A stretch of DNA of 64,000 nt, taken from Bacteroidota bacterium (GTDB lineage Bacteria > Bacteroidota > Bacteroidia > Bacteroidales > UBA12481). How positions within the stretch are numbered: the first letter of the stretch is position 1; every line of letters starts with the position of its first letter. This document shows positions 60,885 through 64,000 of this stretch, piece by piece. The notes beneath the pieces were generated by a model. That model worked only from the letters and a program-made list of their open reading frames with translations, did no database searches and was not told the DNA's origin. The stretch spans positions 1-64,000 of the forward strand of contig JABHCC010000023.1 in NCBI GenBank assembly GCA_018669475.1, read 5' to 3'. The translations under genes and the position numbers were made by a program.

Positions 60885-62231
60885 CTACAGAAGAAAACTT
60901 AAAAGTATACCTGCAGCGATTGCACTACCAATAACACCTGCTACATTAGGAGCCATTGCATGCATAAGTAAATGGTTGCTCGGATCATTTTTGAGGCCTT
61001 CATTCTGGACAACTCTCGCTGAATCAGGAACAGCAGAAACTCCGGCTGCGCCAACTAATGGATTTATTTTATTCTCACTACTGAGAAAAATATTCATCAC
61101 TTTGGCAAATAAAATACCTCCTGCAGTTGCTATCATAAAGGAAAAGGCTCCCAGTCCGAAGATCATAATAGAATCAGTTGTCAAGAAGACATCAGCTTGC
61201 GTGGATGCTCCAACTGTTAATCCCAATAATATGGTTACTATATCAATCAGAGAGTTCCTGGCAGTTTCAGCAAGTCGTCGGGTCACCCCACTTTCTTTCA
61301 GAAGATTTCCAAAGAACAACATCCCCAATAATGGAAGAGCACTGGGAGAGATGAAGGTTGTCAGTAGCAAGCCTATTATAGGAAAGAGTATTTTCTCAAG
61401 TTTAGAAACTGACCGGGGAGGTTTCATCCTGATTTTTCGCTCTCTTTTACTCGTAAGTAAACGCATAATCGGAGGTTGGATAATGGGCACAAGAGCCATG
61501 TATGAATATGCGGCAATGGCTATTGGGCCAATCAGATTAGCCACCTGTACTCCCTCCCATACATTCACTCCATTTGCCAGCTTCGAAGACAGAAAAATAG
61601 CAGTAGGTCCGTCAGCTCCACCAATAATACCAATTGCTCCAGCTTCAGGTGGTGAAAATCCAAGAACTAATGCACCGAGAAAAGTCAGGAAGATCCCAAC
61701 CTGTGCTGCAGCACCCAGAATCATCAATCGAGGATTTGACATCAATGATGAAAAATCAGTCATTGCTCCCAATCCCAGAAATATTAAAGGAGGATAGATT
61801 CCCTGTGTCACACCAAAATAAAGATAATTCAACACACTTCCTTCTTCATAGATACCCAACTTAAGACCGGCACCCTGCACGAAAGGAATATTTCCAATAA
61901 GTATCCCTACTCCAATAGGTATCAATAATAAAGGTTCATAATCATATTTTATTGCCAGGAAAATAAAAATCAAGCCGACTACCAACATAATCAAGTGCTT
62001 GAAAGTAGCATTTGCAAATCCTGAGTATTGGAGAAACTGCTTTAGGCCTGCAAATGCTCCTTCAACAAAACTCTCTGAATCTGTAATCTCTTCTTCTTGT
62101 TCTTGCCCGTTCTTTTCAAGTGACTCAATCTTATCATTTGAATATGAAACTAGTGGCTTATCAGGTACAACGAATGACAGAGTACCCAACAAAACAATAA
62201 TACCAATAATGGTTAACCAACGTCGCTTCAT
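60885..62231 (-). CDS. mmdB: Na+-translocating decarboxylase beta subunit
   Basis: A 448-residue membrane protein of the OadB/MmdB/GcdB family, the Na+ pump proper of biotin-dependent decarboxylases. The N-terminal helix and an acidic linker (about 30-55) precede nine or more membrane helices. GIIGGADGPTAIF (about 201-213, Asp207) is the conserved Na+-binding, carboxybiotin-decarboxylating motif. It couples decarboxylation of carboxybiotin to export of Na+. It starts 2 bp after the biotin-carrier gene stop. The carboxyltransferase upstream is of the methylmalonyl-CoA type, so methylmalonyl-CoA decarboxylase is the best call rather than oxaloacetate decarboxylase. Confidence 0.92.
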   Translation of the reverse strand: MKRRWLTIIGIIVLLGTLSFVVPDKPLVSYSNDKIESLEKNGQEQEEEITDSESFVEGAFAGLKQFLQYSGFANATFKHLIMLVVGLIFIFLAIKYDYEPLLLIPIGVGILIGNIPFVQGAGLKLGIYEEGSVLNYLYFGVTQGIYPPLIFLGLGAMTDFSSLMSNPRLMILGAAAQVGIFLTFLGALVLGFSPPEAGAIGIIGGADGPTAIFLSSKLANGVNVWEGVQVANLIGPIAIAAYSYMALVPIIQPPIMRLLTSKRERKIRMKPPRSVSKLEKILFPIIGLLLTTFISPSALPLLGMLFFGNLLKESGVTRRLAETARNSLIDIVTILLGLTVGASTQADVFLTTDSIMIFGLGAFSFMIATAGGILFAKVMNIFLSSENKINPLVGAAGVSAVPDSARVVQNEGLKNDPSNHLLMHAMAPNVAGVIGSAIAAGILLSFLL

Positions 62232-62233
62232 GT

Positions 62234-62653
62234 TTAAATAATTTCAAATAATAAATCACCTTGCAACACAGCATCACCAACAGAGACCTTAATTTCACCT
62301 ATTGTACCATCTTTTTCTGCCAGCACCTTGTTTTCCATCTTCATGGCTTCATATATCAATACCATGTCTCCTTTTGCAACTACATCACCAGTTTTTTTTG
62401 TCACCTGCATAATATTTCCCGGCAAAGGTGCTTTGATCAGGGTAACACCATCTGTCTTTGAGATTTTTGCAGCATTTTCTGGTGCTTTTATCCGCTTCCG
62501 AATCAAAGTTGGAGTTTTCGTAGGAATAACTTCTTTCTGAACCCCAACATCATAAGTAGTCCCATTTACCTCAACAACAGCCACATTACCTTCAACTTCC
62601 TTTATTTCAACCTCGTAAGGATTACCTTGTATCTTGAATTTAAATTTCTTCAT
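62234..62653 (-). CDS. mmdC: Biotin carrier subunit of the decarboxylase
   Basis: A 139-residue biotinyl carrier protein. The C-terminal biotinyl domain (about 68-139) contains YEAMKMENKV with the biotinylated lysine at 105; the N-terminal part resembles the flexible linker and strand region of MmdC, but lacks a long Ala/Pro-rich run. Biotin carries CO2 from the carboxyltransferase to the membrane pump. It is 2 bp before mmdB and 118 bp after the gamma/delta subunit gene; that gap holds repeat copy C. Confidence 0.92.
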   Translation of the reverse strand: MKKFKFKIQGNPYEVEIKEVEGNVAVVEVNGTTYDVGVQKEVIPTKTPTLIRKRIKAPENAAKISKTDGVTLIKAPLPGNIMQVTKKTGDVVAKGDMVLIYEAMKMENKVLAEKDGTIGEIKVSVGDAVLQGDLLFEII

Positions 62654-62771
62654 CCGTCTATATTTAATTTATTTGTTCCCGGATTGAATCGGGATAGCCC
62701 ACACAATAAAAAAAATCATCATCCCAGTGTGTCAAGATGGTTTTGTTTATTGCCATGCTTGTTTCATAATG
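62654..62771 (-). repeat. Intergenic element, copy C (OadG-mmdC)
   Basis: Minus strand: ATGAAACAAGCATGGCAA, GACACACTGGGATGATGATTT..., ATTGTGTGGGCTATCCCG, an extra hairpin CCCGATT/AATCCGGG, then CAAATAAATTAAATATA before the mmdC start. It aligns with copy A from end to end, including the bases just before the ATG. The helix TGGGAT/ATCCCG replaces CGGATG/CATCCG of copy A. Confidence 0.6.
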
Positions 62772-63137
62772 TTATCTCCGGTAGTTACTGTTATTTAGGC
62801 CATAGATCTTAGAACTCCAGGGAGAATAACGTTTTGACACCTTTTTTATGGTCATTACCATGTCTTCATTATCATGAATATCATTAAAGTACATATACAG
62901 TGCCAGACTAATAGCAGCCCCGGCCTCGCCAGTAATGTCCAAACCATTATTATCATTGGCATTTCGTTTTCGGCCCTGGCGACGCCTCATCTCCCTTAAC
63001 TGAATTTTATATAGTTTAGGGATTGAATTAAAGATCAGATACAATAGCAGCAAGGCAGTGAAAACAGTGATATAGCCAACAATCGCCACAACAATTGCAA
63101 AAGAATTAATTTCTGCTATATAAACCGGAATATCCAT
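62772..63137 (-). CDS. OadG/MmdD-like small membrane subunit
   Basis: A 121-residue subunit of the Na+-translocating decarboxylase. One membrane helix at about 14-36 (IVVAIVGYITVFTALLLLYL) is followed by a charged linker and the C-terminal TGEAGAAISLALYMYF...YSPWSSKIYGL motif typical of the OadG/GcdD/MmdD family in Bacteroidota. It stabilises the complex and links the membrane pump to the carboxyltransferase. It starts 11 bp after the carboxyltransferase stop. Confidence 0.88.
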   Translation of the reverse strand: MDIPVYIAEINSFAIVVAIVGYITVFTALLLLYLIFNSIPKLYKIQLREMRRRQGRKRNANDNNGLDITGEAGAAISLALYMYFNDIHDNEDMVMTIKKVSKRYSPWSSKIYGLNNSNYRR

Positions 63138-63148
63138 TTTTCTATTTT

Positions 63149-64000
63149 TTACAAAGGAATATTTGAGTGCTTTTTCGGAGGATTTGTATCCTTCTTGGTA
63201 GCCAATGTTTGAAGAGCTCTGATAATTCTGAATCGTGTATTCCTTGGTTCAATTACATCATCAATGTATCCGAATTTTGCAGCTTCATAAGGATTGGCAA
63301 ACTTATCTTTATACTCTTTCTCCTTCTTTGCAATGTAAGCAGCACGTTCCTCATCATTGTCCATACTACGGAGAATTGTTCCTTCAAGAACCTCAATAGC
63401 TCCTGAGGCTCCCATCACAGCAATCTCGGCAGTAGGCCAGGCATAGTTTATGTCTCCTCGCAATTGCTTGCAGCTCATAACATCATGTGCTCCACCGTAT
63501 GATTTTCTTATTGTGACTGTAACTTTTGGTACGGTTGCTTCACCATAAGCGAACATTAGTTTAGCCCCATGAGTAATGATTCCACCGTACTCCTGAGAGC
63601 TTCCCGGCAGGAAGCCAGGAACGTCAACCAAAGTTACAAGCGGAATATTAAAGCAATCACATAGTCTGACAAATCGTGCAGCTTTTCTTGATGCGTCAAT
63701 ATCTAAAACTCCAGCCATGAAATTTGGCTGATTAGCAACAATACCAACCGGAACCCCATTGAAAGTAGCAAATCCCACTACAATATTCATTGCATAATTG
63801 CGGTGCATCTCCAGAAATTCATTATCATCCACTATCAGATGGATAATATCTTTTATATCATAGGCCTGATTTGGATTCTCAGGTATTATTTCATTTAGTT
63901 CATCTTCTTTCCTGTCGATAGCATCCTTAGTCTCATATACCGGAGGATCCTCCAGATTATTTTGAGGAAAATAGCTGAGGAATTTACGAATCAACATGAT
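63149..64000 (-). CDS. mmdA: Methylmalonyl-CoA decarboxylase alpha subunit / acyl-CoA carboxyltransferase (5' end outside window)
   Basis: About 284 codons of the C-terminal half of a biotin-dependent acyl-CoA carboxyltransferase of the PccB/MmdA family. The frame continues beyond base 64000. Diagnostic parts are VANQPNFMAGVLDIDASRKAARFVRLCD (in two parts), TLVDVPGFLPGSSQEYGGIITHGAK, KSYGGAHDVM and GASGAIEVL, the acyl-CoA and biotin site. The enzyme transfers CO2 from (S)-methylmalonyl-CoA to biotin, giving propionyl-CoA. The order alpha-gamma/delta-biotin carrier-beta downstream indicates methylmalonyl-CoA decarboxylase over propionyl-CoA carboxylase. The Met at 63997 is internal, not the start. 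Confidence 0.9.
   Translation of the reverse strand: MMLIRKFLSYFPQNNLEDPPVYETKDAIDRKEDELNEIIPENPNQAYDIKDIIHLIVDDNEFLEMHRNYAMNIVVGFATFNGVPVGIVANQPNFMAGVLDIDASRKAARFVRLCDCFNIPLVTLVDVPGFLPGSSQEYGGIITHGAKLMFAYGEATVPKVTVTIRKSYGGAHDVMSCKQLRGDINYAWPTAEIAVMGASGAIEVLEGTILRSMDNDEERAAYIAKKEKEYKDKFANPYEAAKFGYIDDVIEPRNTRFRIIRALQTLATKKDTNPPKKHSNIPL

Noticed and set aside
60976-61797. 273-codon open frame on the plus strand
   Set aside because: It lies entirely opposite the well-supported Na+ pump gene mmdB, shows no recognisable domain, and is a shadow of hydrophobic codons read in reverse.

Overview
The window looks like a chromosomal segment of an anaerobic or facultative member of the Bacteroidota, probably of the Bacteroidales/Marinilabiliales type. 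The evidence is a C-terminal type IX secretion sorting domain, TonB receptors with carboxypeptidase-regulatory N-termini, eukaryote-like GT3 glycogen synthase and branching enzyme, promoter boxes of the TAnnTTTG type, and fermentative enzymes (indolepyruvate:ferredoxin oxidoreductase, Na+-pumping decarboxylase, citrate lyase). The DNA is AT-rich throughout. I see no rRNA, tRNA, CRISPR array, prophage or insertion sequence, and no gene-free stretch above 300 bases.

Layout. 1-6211 (minus): a secreted alpha/beta hydrolase cut by the window edge, a GH92 alpha-mannosidase lipoprotein and a CBM9-like lipoprotein, together a glycan-degradation group. 6276-9850: an FNR-type regulator divergent from a sulfur operon (SQR-like flavoprotein, DUF1641, single-cysteine DsrC/TusE, DsrE2-like). 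A perfect palindrome resembling an FNR box lies between them. 9930-13563: a nucleotidyltransferase, then a minus-strand operon yjbQ-iorA-iorB. 13674-18853: a CarboxypepD_reg protein, a TonB receptor and a BatA/VWA membrane protein. 18930-23229: ornithine aminotransferase, an orphan receiver domain, an M13 metallopeptidase and a DUF3943 protein.

23211-29856 (minus): a complete TetR-TolC-HlyD-ABC-ABC-permease-permease efflux operon equivalent to E. coli ybiH-ybhGFSR, with a TetR-type operator on its promoter. 29959-31404: an OmpA/thrombospondin-3 outer-membrane protein. 31498-38533 (minus): a surface-glycan operon of five glycosyltransferases, a hexapeptide acyltransferase and a lipoprotein. 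38702-42066: an HD-fold protein, an isocitrate/isopropylmalate dehydrogenase and PepD. 42069-54785: a large glycogen/alpha-glucan cluster (branching enzyme, GH13, a fused glycogen synthase-phosphorylase, GH57, GT4/5, debranching enzyme). 54992: a 2[4Fe-4S] ferredoxin.

55204-64000 (minus): an organic-acid/Na+ energy block. It holds a Na+-translocating methylmalonyl-CoA decarboxylase (mmdA partial, gamma/delta subunit, biotin carrier, beta pump), then a fused citrate lyase gamma-beta protein, citrate lyase alpha and a five-repeat lamin-tail T9SS cargo protein.

Most notable: (i) a small family of homologous intergenic elements of about 80-118 bp between genes of the ior, mmd and cit regions, with a helix kept despite sequence change; (ii) the FNR-like regulator/box/sulfur-relay module, whose DsrC has lost its second cysteine; (iii) the CitD-CitE and GT3-GT35 gene fusions.
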